From: Paludibacter sp.
GTDB taxonomy: Bacteria > Bacteroidota > Bacteroidia > Bacteroidales > Paludibacteraceae
Reading direction: 5' to 3'
DNA: 9,155 nt
Assembly (NCBI GenBank): GCA_009787075.1
Contig: WRGS01000179.1
Span: forward strand, 1-9,155
Shown here: piece by piece, positions 1-6,288 of the stretch
Layout: each line of letters starts with the position of its first letter
How positions within the stretch are numbered: position 1 is the stretch's first letter
Translations under genes and position numbers: made by a program
Notes under the pieces: generated by a model
What the model was told of the DNA's origin: nothing
What the model saw: only the letters and a program-made list of their open reading frames with translations
Databases searched by the model: none

Positions 1-61
1 AAATAATATTTTAAAAAATAACCTCATTTTTTTATTTTTTTATATCACTAACTTTGAAACA

Positions 62-364
62 TTACCCACTTTCATATTCGGTTAATTTGTCCCGATATTT
101 TACCAACATATCATAAATTTCCTTTGTAGGAATTTCTGCCACAAATTCACGATTATATGATAAAACAGCAGTTTCTTTGTGTATAGTAAGGTCAAAAACT
201 TCCAATCCCCAATTCATTTCAGGGTATTGCTCATCCATTACTAACAGACAACTATCAATGCCATCTTGAATCATTGAAAATGGCATTTGATAAATTTCAG
301 AAACAAAAGTAAAATATTTTTCATCTTTTGTTTCAATGTAGGGTTTTATTCTAAAAATACTCAT
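62..364 (-). CDS. Small acidic hypothetical protein, about 100 residues
   Basis: I do not recognise this family. The frame is open from an ATG at 442, but I prefer the internal ATG at 364, which gives a protein starting MSIFRIKPYIETKDEKYF. The first 26 residues of the longer version look unlike the rest: they contain a 10-base direct repeat (ATGGCTCAAT at 433-442 and 397-406, exactly 12 codons apart, both read as Met-Ala-Gln) and lie next to a palindromic element. The 100-residue product has no signal peptide, no membrane segment and no cysteine-rich motif; it is acidic and looks cytoplasmic. The C-terminal half (from MNWGLEVFDLTIHKE to KYRDKLTEYESG) reads as strand-rich sequence followed by a charged helix. 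It lies downstream of vanW on the same strand but 226 bases away, with a possible promoter box of its own, so it is probably a separate unit. It could be an immunity-type or housekeeping small protein; nothing here decides. Confidence 0.6.
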   Translation of the reverse strand: MSIFRIKPYIETKDEKYFTFVSEIYQMPFSMIQDGIDSCLLVMDEQYPEMNWGLEVFDLTIHKETAVLSYNREFVAEIPTKEIYDMLVKYRDKLTEYESG

Positions 365-462
365 TTTACTATCTTTTTTTAGGAAAATATGAATTAATTG
401 AGCCATCCGCATTATAATAAAATTGGATTTCGATTGAGCCATCTTTTGAAAAACCTTTAGCT

Positions 463-485
463 CGGCGTAGGCTCCGCCTACGTTG
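463..485. repeat. GC-rich palindromic hairpin upstream of the small hypothetical gene
   Basis: The arms CGTAGGC (466-472) and GCCTACG (476-482) are perfectly complementary around a 3-base loop. Two wobble pairs and a further G-C pair extend the stem to 463-485. It stands out as GC-rich in an AT-rich spacer. On the minus strand it lies inside the open frame that runs without a start codon from 496 into the 442 ATG, so it could also be a translated palindromic repeat. It may be a dispersed palindromic unit, a weak terminator for vanW transcripts, or a leader structure. Confidence 0.5.
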
Positions 486-526
486 TCTTGGAATTTCTAT
501 TTTCTATGCCTTCGGTTTTCATTGTA

Positions 527-534
527 CAAAAATA
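527..534 (-). promoter_or_regulatory. Possible Bacteroidetes -7 promoter box for the small hypothetical gene
   Basis: The minus strand reads TATTTTTG, matching the TAnnTTTG box. No TTTG -33 element lies at the usual spacing; the nearest TTG (558-560) is 23 bases upstream. The implied leader would be about 80 bases to the ATG at 442, or about 155 to the ATG at 364, and would carry the 463-485 hairpin. The match could be chance in this AT-rich sequence. Confidence 0.25.
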
Positions 535-668
535 CTGTTTTTTATCTTATAAAATTACAATTCAAAATATTTTTTTCGCATTGTAAATGCTTATACTCAC
601 TCCATCATGATTACAAATCCTGCGACGATACTTTTCTTGTATTCATATTTTCGTTTGTTTTTCAAAAA

Positions 669-1487
669 TCAGTATGTTAAAAACGGCTCGTACATCATAA
701 TTGCGTGATTTTCAACCAATAATGATTCGGAAATATTACCACTAACATCTGTTTGAATTTTGAAAATCTGATTATGGCGCGAATAACCGCCCCAAAATTC
801 CTGTTTTATAAAATGATTTCTCTCTTTAATGTCAAAAGTTTCATTTACAGGAAATTTCGCCAGTAATTCACCGTTAAGATATTTATCATCAAGCCAAAGG
901 CGGATTTGAAATGTATTATCGGTTTGATTTATTGCCTGCAAATCAATATAATTGTACGATAAAGTTGCACCTGCGCCAAAAGGCACATTGCGATTTACAT
1001 CGGGGAAAACATCAAAACCGTGTCTGTAACGCTCTGTAACAGTTAGCGGGCTGTGCGCAAAAATCCAAAACAGCAAATTACCCAACTGACACAAACCACC
1101 GCCAGTACCTTTGTTAACTTTGCCCTGATTTAAAATTAAACCATCTAAATAGCCTTTGTGCTTGGTTGGTCGCCCAAGGTTGCGCCAAACCGAAAATGTT
1201 TGCTTCGGAGCGATAACAATATTGTTAAGTTTTGCAATCGCAAGTTTTAAATTTGTCCGTTTGTTTTCCTGCAAATACATATCAACATTACGCAAAGGAC
1301 GTAAAATCAGCGATTTATGTACAAAAACAGAATGCCAATCAGAATGTTCTTTTTCAGACTTTGCCCACAATTTTTTGCTAAAAACCCAATTAATTTTTCG
1401 TTTAATAATATAAAATTCCCGTCCTGCAATTTGCCTGAATTTATTGCGGACAAGCGGCTTTTGTATCTCGGTTTGTTGATAATGCAT
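669..1487 (-). CDS. VanW family protein
   Basis: The 272-residue product carries a VanW domain, named for a gene in VanB-type glycopeptide resistance clusters; its biochemical activity is not established, although a link to cell-envelope or peptidoglycan biology is usually assumed. Residues 96-200 show the domain signature: QTFSVWRNLGRPTKHKGY, then the near-invariant TGGGLCQL at 128-135 with Cys133, then the ERYRHG segment at 152-157 and GAGATLSYNYIDLQ at 171-184. The first 95 residues are basic and hydrophilic, with no clear signal peptide or membrane helix, so this is the short form, not the longer Gram-positive type with peptidoglycan-binding repeats. The start ATG at 1487 lies 80 bases after the mfd stop, with no strong promoter in the gap, so transcription from mfd is possible. 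No van ligase or sensor genes are present, so resistance should not be inferred from this gene. Confidence 0.85.
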   Translation of the reverse strand: MHYQQTEIQKPLVRNKFRQIAGREFYIIKRKINWVFSKKLWAKSEKEHSDWHSVFVHKSLILRPLRNVDMYLQENKRTNLKLAIAKLNNIVIAPKQTFSVWRNLGRPTKHKGYLDGLILNQGKVNKGTGGGLCQLGNLLFWIFAHSPLTVTERYRHGFDVFPDVNRNVPFGAGATLSYNYIDLQAINQTDNTFQIRLWLDDKYLNGELLAKFPVNETFDIKERNHFIKQEFWGGYSRHNQIFKIQTDVSGNISESLLVENHAIMMYEPFLTY

Positions 1488-1528
1488 AAGTTTTGTTTAA
1501 AAATATTTTTTATTATGTATGACAAATT

Positions 1529-1548
1529 TTATAAAAATTCTTTTATAA
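1529..1548. terminator. Weak AT-only inverted repeat between mfd and vanW
   Basis: TTATAAAA and TTTTATAA form an 8-base perfect inverted repeat around ATTC. On the minus strand it is followed by AATTTG, not a clean T tract, and the stem has no G-C pairs. It could act as a weak terminator after mfd or be incidental in AT-rich spacer. Confidence 0.25.
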
Positions 1549-1567
1549 TTGATTGATATTTAACAAA

Positions 1568-4500
1568 TTAAATTGTAGATTTTATATCTCCGACAATTTC
1601 CTGTGCAATTTCCAATGCCTGCTCAACAGTTTTTACATCAGAAAAAACAACGCTGCGTTTTGCGTTCTTTTCGCGCAATTGAGTTTTGCGTGGGTGAGCA
1701 ACAGCATACTGCAATATCTTTCCAAACATATCTGATTGATAATAAGGCGATTGCATATTTGAAACGAAAAATGCTGTCATTTTTTCATTTTTCAAAATCA
1801 GCCGCTCAATTCCGTAAGCAATTGCAAACCAGCGAAGTTTAACAATGGCAATAAGTTGCTGCGCCTCAGTCGGCAATTTTCCAAAGCGGTCTTCAAGTTT
1901 GCGTACAAAATTATCAAGTTGTGTTTTATCAACAATATTATCCAATTCCTGATAAATTGTAATTCGCTCAGAAATATTTTCAATATAATCGGACGGAAAC
2001 ATTATTTCCATATCTGTATCTATCTGGCAATCATCAACATAATTCACATTTTGAGCCATATTGTCAATATTATTTTCATATAAATCGGCAAACTCGTCAT
2101 TGCGCAATTCTATCATCGCCTCGTTAAGAATTTTCTGATATGTTTCGTATCCCAAATCGGCGATAAATCCGCTTTGCTCTGCGCCAAGCATATTTCCCGC
2201 ACCGCGAATGTCAAGGTCTTGCATCGCAATATTAAAGCCGCTGCCAAGGTCGGCAAAAGTTTCTATCGCCTGCAAACGCCGCCGCGCCTCAACTGTAAGA
2301 CTGCTCATTTCGGGGGCAATAAGGTAACAATACGCTTTTTTGTTGCTGCGCCCTACCCTGCCCCGCAACTGATGCAAATCGCTCAATCCAAAACGGTGCG
2401 CCGAGTTTATAATCATTGTATTAGCGTTAGGAATATCAACACCGTTTTCAACAATTGCAGTACAAATCAAAACGTCATATTCGTAATTTATAAAATCAAT
2501 AATTACCTCTTCGAGTACGTCTGCATGCATTTGTCCGTGTCCTACAGCCACACGCGCATTTGGAACAATGCGTTTAATCATTGCTTCCATAGCGTAAATA
2601 CTTTGTATTCTGTTATTTACAAAAAACACCTGTCCGTTGCGGCTCATTTCAAACAAAATAGCATCGCGGATTAAATCTTCGTCAAATGTATGTATTTCTG
2701 TTTGAACAGGATAGCGGTTGGGCGGCGGTGTGTTGATAACAGACAAATCGCGTGCGCCCATCAACGAAAATTGCAAAGTTCGCGGAATTGGTGTTGCCGT
2801 CATTGTTATTGTATCTACATTTATTTTAAGATTTTTTAATTTGTCTTTTACCGTAACACCAAATTTTTGTTCCTCATCAATTATCAAAAGTCCTAAGTCC
2901 TTGAATTTCACGCTTTTACTCACAAGTTTATGCGTGCCTATAATAATGTCTATTTCACCATTTTTTAGCCGTTCCAATATATCCTTTACCTGATTTGTCG
3001 ATTTTGCACGGCTAAGATATTCCACCGTAACTGGAAAATCTTTAAATCTATCTTTAAAAGTATTGTAATGTTGCAGCGCGAGAACAGTTGTCGGCACAAG
3101 AACAGCCGTTTGTTTGCCGTCTGTTGCCGCTTTGAATGCCGCACGCATCGCCACTTCGGTTTTTCCAAAACCCACATCGCCGCAAACCAACCTGTCCATC
3201 GGCAATTGCGCCTCCATATCGCGTTTCACATCGTTTGTAGCGCGGAGTTGGTCGGGCGTGTCCTCGTAAATAAATGAGGCTTCAAGTTCGTGCTGCAAAT
3301 ATCCGTCAGGTGTATATGCAAAGCCTTTTTCCTGCTTCCGCCGCGCATAAAGCCGTATCAAATCTCTGGCAATATCTTTAACTTTTGCCTTTGTGCGCTC
3401 TTTGAGGCGTTCCCACGCGCCGCTGCCCAATTTACTGATTTTAGGCGGCTCGCTGTCTTTTCCCTTATATTTTGCAATACGATGCAGCGAATGAATAGAA
3501 ACAAAAATAAAATCGCCATTTTGGAAAATCATTTTCACCATTTCCTGCGTTTTGCCATTAACATCGGTACGCACGAGCCCTCCAAAAGTGCCGATTCCAT
3601 GGTCAATATGCACAAGATAATCGCCAATTTGGAACTGATTTAACTCTTTTAAAGTCAAAATCACTTTTGCCGCGCGGGAATTGTCGGTTTTAAGAGCGTA
3701 TTTGTGAAAACGGTCGAAAATTTGATGGTCGGTATAGCAAACTATTGATAAATCGTCATCAATAAAACCTTCGTGAATAGTATGCTTAACTGCTTGAAAA
3801 TTAATATTTTCGCGGCGGTCTTCAAAAATTGTACGAATGCGGTCGGTTTGTTTTTCGCTGTCCGAAAAAATATAAATTTGATAATTTTCCTTTAATTTTT
3901 CTTTTAAATTATTGGAAATTAAATCAAAATTTTTATGAAAAATCGGTTGAATATGTGTACTGAAATCAATTTCGGTTTTTGTACCAAAATAACTTTTATT
4001 TGAAAATTCGATTAACCTAAAATTATTAAAATTTAAGAAAAAATCATCGCCTGTAATATTTGTATCTTTCAAATCGGGCGTTTGCTCTGTTTCATTTGCT
4101 TTTACCAAAAGTTCATCGTAAAGAGAATTCATTCTTTCGCGCACAAAAGCGGCATTTTGAAAGCATATAAACGATTGATTATTAAGATATTCCAAAAACG
4201 AAACAAGATTTTTTTCTTTTGTAAAATGCAAATTAGGGACAATATCAATATCGTTTTTTTTCTCCTTCGAGAGTTGAGTTTCAATGTCAAAAATGCGAAC
4301 AGAATCAAGTTCATCACCGAAAAAATCGCAGCGAAAAGGCATTTCATTTGAAAAAGAAAAAATATCCAAAATGCCGCCGCGCACCGAAAACTGCCCCTGT
4401 TCATATACAAAATCAACTTTTTCAAAGCCCAAAAAAAGCAATTTTTCTATCAAAACATCAAATTCGTATTTTTGTCCAACCGCAAGGCGTAAAAAATTTT

Positions 4501-4918
4501 TCTGCACGCCTTGGCGCGAAACAACTTTTTGAATTAACGCTTCGGGGCAAGTTACAATAATACTGTGTTTATTGCTGTTAGCCAATCGATTAAGTACTTC
4601 GGTACGCAATATTTCGTTAGCCGAATCCAACCGTGAAAGGCGAATAGTGTTTTTATAAGACGATGGAAAAAAACAAACGCGCTCATCATCAAGCATTTGA
4701 CGTAAATCAAAATAAATATAACCTGCCGAATCAGCATCATTGGCTATAATCAACTGATTTTCAGCATTTTCTTCAAAAAAACCTGCAATCGCCAACGACA
4801 ACGCCGAGCCTGCCAAACCAGAAATTTTTACATTTTGTTCGGTAGTTTTTGCCCATTGCGTCATTTTCTGAATTTGCGGATGACGGGCGTAAATTCGCTG
4901 AAAATCAGATAAATTCAA
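1568..4918 (-). CDS. mfd: Transcription-repair coupling factor Mfd
   Basis: This DNA translocase recognises RNA polymerase stalled at DNA damage, pushes it off and recruits UvrA to start nucleotide excision repair. The 1116-residue length is close to E. coli Mfd (1148). In order: a UvrB-like N-terminal module with RGGILDIFS at 180-188; the RNA polymerase-interacting domain beginning around VHIDHGIG at 436-443; the helicase core with Walker A GDVGFGKT (Lys586), the DEEQ box at 681-684, TATPIPRTL, and QLRGRVGR at 850-857; and a C-terminal TRCF domain with IDTDMEIMFPSDYIENISER near the start of that module. The motifs needed for ATP hydrolysis are present and the frame is uninterrupted. The start MNLSDFQRIYARHP is the first Met after a -7 promoter box (4942-4949), leaving a very short leader. 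It is divergent from tRNA-Pro. Function is secure. Confidence 0.98.
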   Translation of the reverse strand: MNLSDFQRIYARHPQIQKMTQWAKTTEQNVKISGLAGSALSLAIAGFFEENAENQLIIANDADSAGYIYFDLRQMLDDERVCFFPSSYKNTIRLSRLDSANEILRTEVLNRLANSNKHSIIVTCPEALIQKVVSRQGVQKNFLRLAVGQKYEFDVLIEKLLFLGFEKVDFVYEQGQFSVRGGILDIFSFSNEMPFRCDFFGDELDSVRIFDIETQLSKEKKNDIDIVPNLHFTKEKNLVSFLEYLNNQSFICFQNAAFVRERMNSLYDELLVKANETEQTPDLKDTNITGDDFFLNFNNFRLIEFSNKSYFGTKTEIDFSTHIQPIFHKNFDLISNNLKEKLKENYQIYIFSDSEKQTDRIRTIFEDRRENINFQAVKHTIHEGFIDDDLSIVCYTDHQIFDRFHKYALKTDNSRAAKVILTLKELNQFQIGDYLVHIDHGIGTFGGLVRTDVNGKTQEMVKMIFQNGDFIFVSIHSLHRIAKYKGKDSEPPKISKLGSGAWERLKERTKAKVKDIARDLIRLYARRKQEKGFAYTPDGYLQHELEASFIYEDTPDQLRATNDVKRDMEAQLPMDRLVCGDVGFGKTEVAMRAAFKAATDGKQTAVLVPTTVLALQHYNTFKDRFKDFPVTVEYLSRAKSTNQVKDILERLKNGEIDIIIGTHKLVSKSVKFKDLGLLIIDEEQKFGVTVKDKLKNLKINVDTITMTATPIPRTLQFSLMGARDLSVINTPPPNRYPVQTEIHTFDEDLIRDAILFEMSRNGQVFFVNNRIQSIYAMEAMIKRIVPNARVAVGHGQMHADVLEEVIIDFINYEYDVLICTAIVENGVDIPNANTMIINSAHRFGLSDLHQLRGRVGRSNKKAYCYLIAPEMSSLTVEARRRLQAIETFADLGSGFNIAMQDLDIRGAGNMLGAEQSGFIADLGYETYQKILNEAMIELRNDEFADLYENNIDNMAQNVNYVDDCQIDTDMEIMFPSDYIENISERITIYQELDNIVDKTQLDNFVRKLEDRFGKLPTEAQQLIAIVKLRWFAIAYGIERLILKNEKMTAFFVSNMQSPYYQSDMFGKILQYAVAHPRKTQLREKNAKRSVVFSDVKTVEQALEIAQEIVGDIKSTI

Positions 4919-4941
4919 TTGAATATCTTTTTTTGAAAGTG

Positions 4942-4949
4942 CAAAATTA
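4942..4949 (-). promoter_or_regulatory. Probable -7 promoter box for mfd
   Basis: The minus strand reads TAATTTTG, a match to TAnnTTTG, 23 bases before the mfd ATG. Transcription would start near 4936 with a leader of under 20 bases. I see no TTTG -33 element at the usual distance; the sequence upstream is mostly A and T runs. Confidence 0.4.
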
Positions 4950-5003
4950 GTAAATTTTTTTGATTTTTTTTGAGAAAAATTCTTTTATTTCAAAAATATT
5001 CAG

Positions 5004-5011
5004 TACCTTTG
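5004..5011 (+). promoter_or_regulatory. Promoter -7 box for tRNA-Pro
   Basis: TACCTTTG matches the TAnnTTTG box exactly and is followed by GCGCCCGC, a GC-rich start region unusual in this spacer. Transcription should start near 5018, about 60 bases before the mature tRNA. No clear TTTG lies at -33; T-rich sequence (4983-4989) occupies that position. The box belongs to the rightward unit; mfd has its own box on the other strand. Confidence 0.55.
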
Positions 5012-5023
5012 CGCCCGCAAAAT

Positions 5024-5063
5024 AAATTTAAAAGATGAAAAGAATTTTTTGTCTTTTAAATTT
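5024..5063 (+). other. Long AT-rich hairpin in the tRNA-Pro leader
   Basis: The arm 5024-5041 can pair with 5046-5063 around a 4-base loop (GAAT). The outer 12 pairs (AAATTTAAAAGA with TCTTTTAAATTT) are perfect; two G-T wobbles follow, then four A-T pairs, giving 18 pairs in all. It falls between the predicted transcription start and the tRNA 5' end, so it would be part of the precursor removed by RNase P or another nuclease. It could guide leader processing, attenuate transcription, or simply reflect AT-rich sequence, although the length of the match argues against chance. Confidence 0.5.
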
Positions 5064-5078
5064 TGAAAAAGAAATTTT

Positions 5079-5153
5079 CGGGATATAGTTCAGTCCGGTT
5101 AGAATGCCTGCTTTGGGAGCAGGAGGTCGTGAGTTCGAATCTCGCTATCCCGA
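5079..5153 (+). tRNA. tRNA-Pro, anticodon TGG
   Basis: The cloverleaf folds completely. The acceptor stem CGGGATA (5079-5085) pairs with TATCCCG (5146-5152), with discriminator A5153. The D stem is GTTC/GAAT with a GG pair in the loop. The anticodon stem CCTGC (5107-5111) pairs with GCAGG (5119-5123) around a 7-base loop with TGG at 5114-5116 and G at the next position, as in proline tRNAs. The T stem GTGAG/CTCGC encloses TTCGAAT. C1-G72 with A73 is typical of bacterial tRNA-Pro. CCA is not encoded. It has its own promoter and terminator. Confidence 0.97.
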
Positions 5154-5168
5154 CAAAAAAATTACAAA

Positions 5169-5200
5169 AAATGCTGATAATCAATGTATTATCAGCATTT
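5169..5200. terminator. Bidirectional intrinsic terminator after tRNA-Pro
   Basis: AAATGCTGATAAT (5169-5181) and ATTATCAGCATTT (5188-5200) form a perfect 13-pair stem with a 6-base loop. On the plus strand it follows the tRNA by 15 bases, preceded by an A tract, but has only a short T run after it. On the minus strand the stem is followed by two T tracts (reverse of 5154-5170), so it is the better terminator for leftward transcripts from the damaged secreted-protein gene and would keep them from running antisense through the tRNA. Confidence 0.75.
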
Positions 5201-5230
5201 CGCAGTTTTAAAAACACACAAAAATATAAA

Positions 5231-5637
5231 TCATTGAAATAGCAGCCGAGATATTTTTTCATTAAAATTATTTCTGTTAATTCCAATCAATTTTTCAACG
5301 CACCTAAAATAATTCTCATCGCCGTTTCCACATTTTATCAGTTCGATAATGCCGTCTGTACCCTTTTGTTTTTCTATTTCTTCACAAATACTGCCCGAAA
5401 TAACCGATTTTACCTGTATTTGATGTGGATAAAATATGCATTTTTGTTGCTAATAAAAGCAGTATCTGTTTTTTCATTGTCAATGCTGATTAATAAACTG
5501 TCCAACGACATAATAATCTGCTTGGTAAGCGAATCCGACATTTCCGAATTAAATTTTTCGGCAATCTTAAATTGACTTTGAGCATTGACTAATAATGAGA
5601 TAGCCAAGAAAAATAAAATTTTAATAATTTTATTCAT
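5231..5637 (-). pseudogene. Secreted small protein gene interrupted by a one-base frameshift
   Basis: The gene starts at the ATG at 5637 with a clear signal peptide: lysines at 3 and 6, a hydrophobic core (ILFFLAISLLV), and a VNA site near residues 17-19, with no lipobox cysteine. This first frame stops at 5410 after 75 residues. The -1 frame is open from 5449 to a TGA at 5231-5233 but contains no ATG, GTG or TTG start, and it reads as ordinary protein (VKSVISGSICEEIEKQKGTD, then GIIELIKCGNGDENYFRCVE). Adding one base in the T5 run at 5441-5445 (A5 on the coding strand) joins the two halves into about 135 residues. I do not recognise the family; the mature part would be exported, with three cysteines in the C-terminal half. 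The slip site is not a canonical heptamer for programmed frameshifting, so mutation or a local homopolymer error is more likely. Confidence 0.6.
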
Positions 5638-5664
5638 AATTTATTAAAAGTTTAAAATTCACTG

Positions 5665-5672
5665 CAAAAATA
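5665..5672 (-). promoter_or_regulatory. Possible -7 box for the damaged secreted-protein gene
   Basis: The minus strand reads TATTTTTG, 27 bases before the ATG at 5637 and just beyond the toxin stop codon. No -33 TTTG is visible at normal spacing. The position is sensible for a short leader, but the motif is easily found by chance in AT-rich DNA. Confidence 0.25.
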
Positions 5673-5676
5673 AATT

Positions 5677-5959
5677 TCAAAATAAATCCGAATGTGTTCC
5701 TGTGTTAGTAAGCGTAAGAGTTAATTTATCGTCTTCCTGTATCCAAACAAGCAACCAATCGGGTTTAATATGACATTCCATAACAACGCCGCTTGTTTGA
5801 TAATATTTTTCCAATTTATAAACTCTGTATTTTTCTGGCAACTTTTCATTTTTTGCCAATTTTTTAATGGTATCTGATAGTAATTTTAAATCCAAATTGC
5901 GCCGAAAACACATCTTACGTCCTTTTTGAAACTGTTTGTAAAAAAGATGTAATAAACAT
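5677..5959 (-). pseudogene. YafQ-family toxin (type II toxin-antitoxin mRNA interferase), frameshifted
   Basis: The uninterrupted piece from 5913 to 5677 (78 residues from an ATG at 5913) matches the body of YafQ toxins, RelE-fold ribosome-dependent mRNA endonucleases. It shows DLKLLSDTIKKLAKNEKLPE, then ECHIKPDWLLVW at 46-57 and GTHSDLF at 72-78, supplying His48, Asp52, Trp53, His74 and Phe78 of the active-site pattern. The missing N-terminus lies just upstream in another frame (YYIFFTNSFKKDVR). One base restored after that Arg joins it to CFRRNLDLK; one more after the ATG at 5959 gives a start. Restored length would be 94 residues, the family's usual size. The first conserved histidine, expected in the YRxH segment, appears to be tyrosine (Tyr32), with about three extra residues following. 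Translation from 5913 would lack the first strand and helix. I judge it inactive, though a local sequence error is not excluded. Confidence 0.75.
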
Positions 5960-6023
5960 ACTCAAAAGAGACAGCAAAAGAATTGAAAAATCCGTCAACT
6001 GACATTCGTTTTTCTTCTGCCAT
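5960..6023 (-). pseudogene. Possible out-of-frame tail of the antitoxin
   Basis: A short frame begins at an ATG at 6023, reads MAEEKRMSVDGFFNSF and then runs directly into the toxin's N-terminal sequence before stopping at 5886. The SVDGFFNSF stretch resembles the C-terminal end of small antitoxins paired with RelE-fold toxins in Bacteroidetes. The simplest reading is that one lost base near 6026-6033 cut the antitoxin early and left its tail in another frame. It may instead be chance open frame. Confidence 0.3.
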
Positions 6024-6025
6024 GT

Positions 6026-6217
6026 TTATATTTGTTTAGGACCTGTAAGGAAAAATATTTTTCCATTTTCAACTTCTTCCAAAGATTGTTCAACTCGACT
6101 TTTTTTATAGTGCGTTTTGTTGGTTGCAGTTGTAAAAAATCCTGTTGAAAGAATATAATCCAATGCTCTTTGCGCCTGAATGTTACGAGTATTATAGTTT
6201 AACGTTATTGTAGCCAT
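6026..6217 (-). CDS. Probable antitoxin of the YafQ-type locus
   Basis: This 63-residue protein sits directly upstream of the toxin remnant on the same strand, the usual order for RelB/DinJ-YafQ type II pairs. The start MATITLNYNTRNIQAQRALD has a short strand followed by a helix, as in small dimerising antitoxins of the RelB/DinJ kind, and RVEQSLEEVENGK further on is a typical amphipathic helix before the toxin-binding tail. It is charged and has no membrane segment. The product stops at residue 63 with GPKQI, which looks like frameshifted sequence; antitoxin-like residues continue in another frame. Assignment is by position and general character, not by a family-specific motif. If made, it may still bind its own promoter or related toxins elsewhere, but the neutralising tail may be missing. 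Confidence 0.55.
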   Translation of the reverse strand: MATITLNYNTRNIQAQRALDYILSTGFFTTATNKTHYKKSRVEQSLEEVENGKIFFLTGPKQI

Positions 6218-6242
6218 ATATTTAATGTATTTTAAATTTAAC

Positions 6243-6278
6243 TGTAAAAATAAAAAAAAATATTTACAAACAAATATT
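6243..6278 (-). terminator. Probable intrinsic terminator after hutU
   Basis: On the minus strand AATATTT and AAATATT (6278-6259) form a 7-pair stem around a 6-base loop, followed at once by a T-rich tract (6258-6243). The stem is all A-T and weak, but the T tract is long and the site lies just 11 bases past the hutU stop, so it could separate hutU from the antitoxin. Confidence 0.4.
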
Positions 6279-6288
6279 AAAAAAACAA

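Noticed and set aside
483..680. Plus-strand open frame of 65 codons with hydrophobic residues
   Set aside because: It begins at a TTG inside the hairpin, has an AT-driven Phe/Leu/Lys-rich composition, overlaps the vanW 3' end, and has no recognisable domain.
669..1487. Vancomycin resistance function for the VanW-family gene
   Set aside because: No D-Ala-D-Lac ligase, dehydrogenase, dipeptidase or VanRS genes are present, and VanW alone is not known to confer resistance.
2174..2674. Plus-strand open frame of 166 codons opposite mfd
   Set aside because: It lies wholly antisense to the conserved helicase motifs of Mfd and has no independent support.
5056..5286. Minus-strand open frame of 76 codons over the tRNA
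   Set aside because: It is the antisense of tRNA-Pro (the RFELTTSCSQSRHSNRTELY string is a familiar artefact) plus terminator sequence.
5436..5452. Programmed -1 frameshift in the secreted-protein gene
   Set aside because: The slip region (C AAA AAT) is not a canonical X XXY YYZ heptamer and no stimulatory structure is obvious; mutation or read error is simpler.
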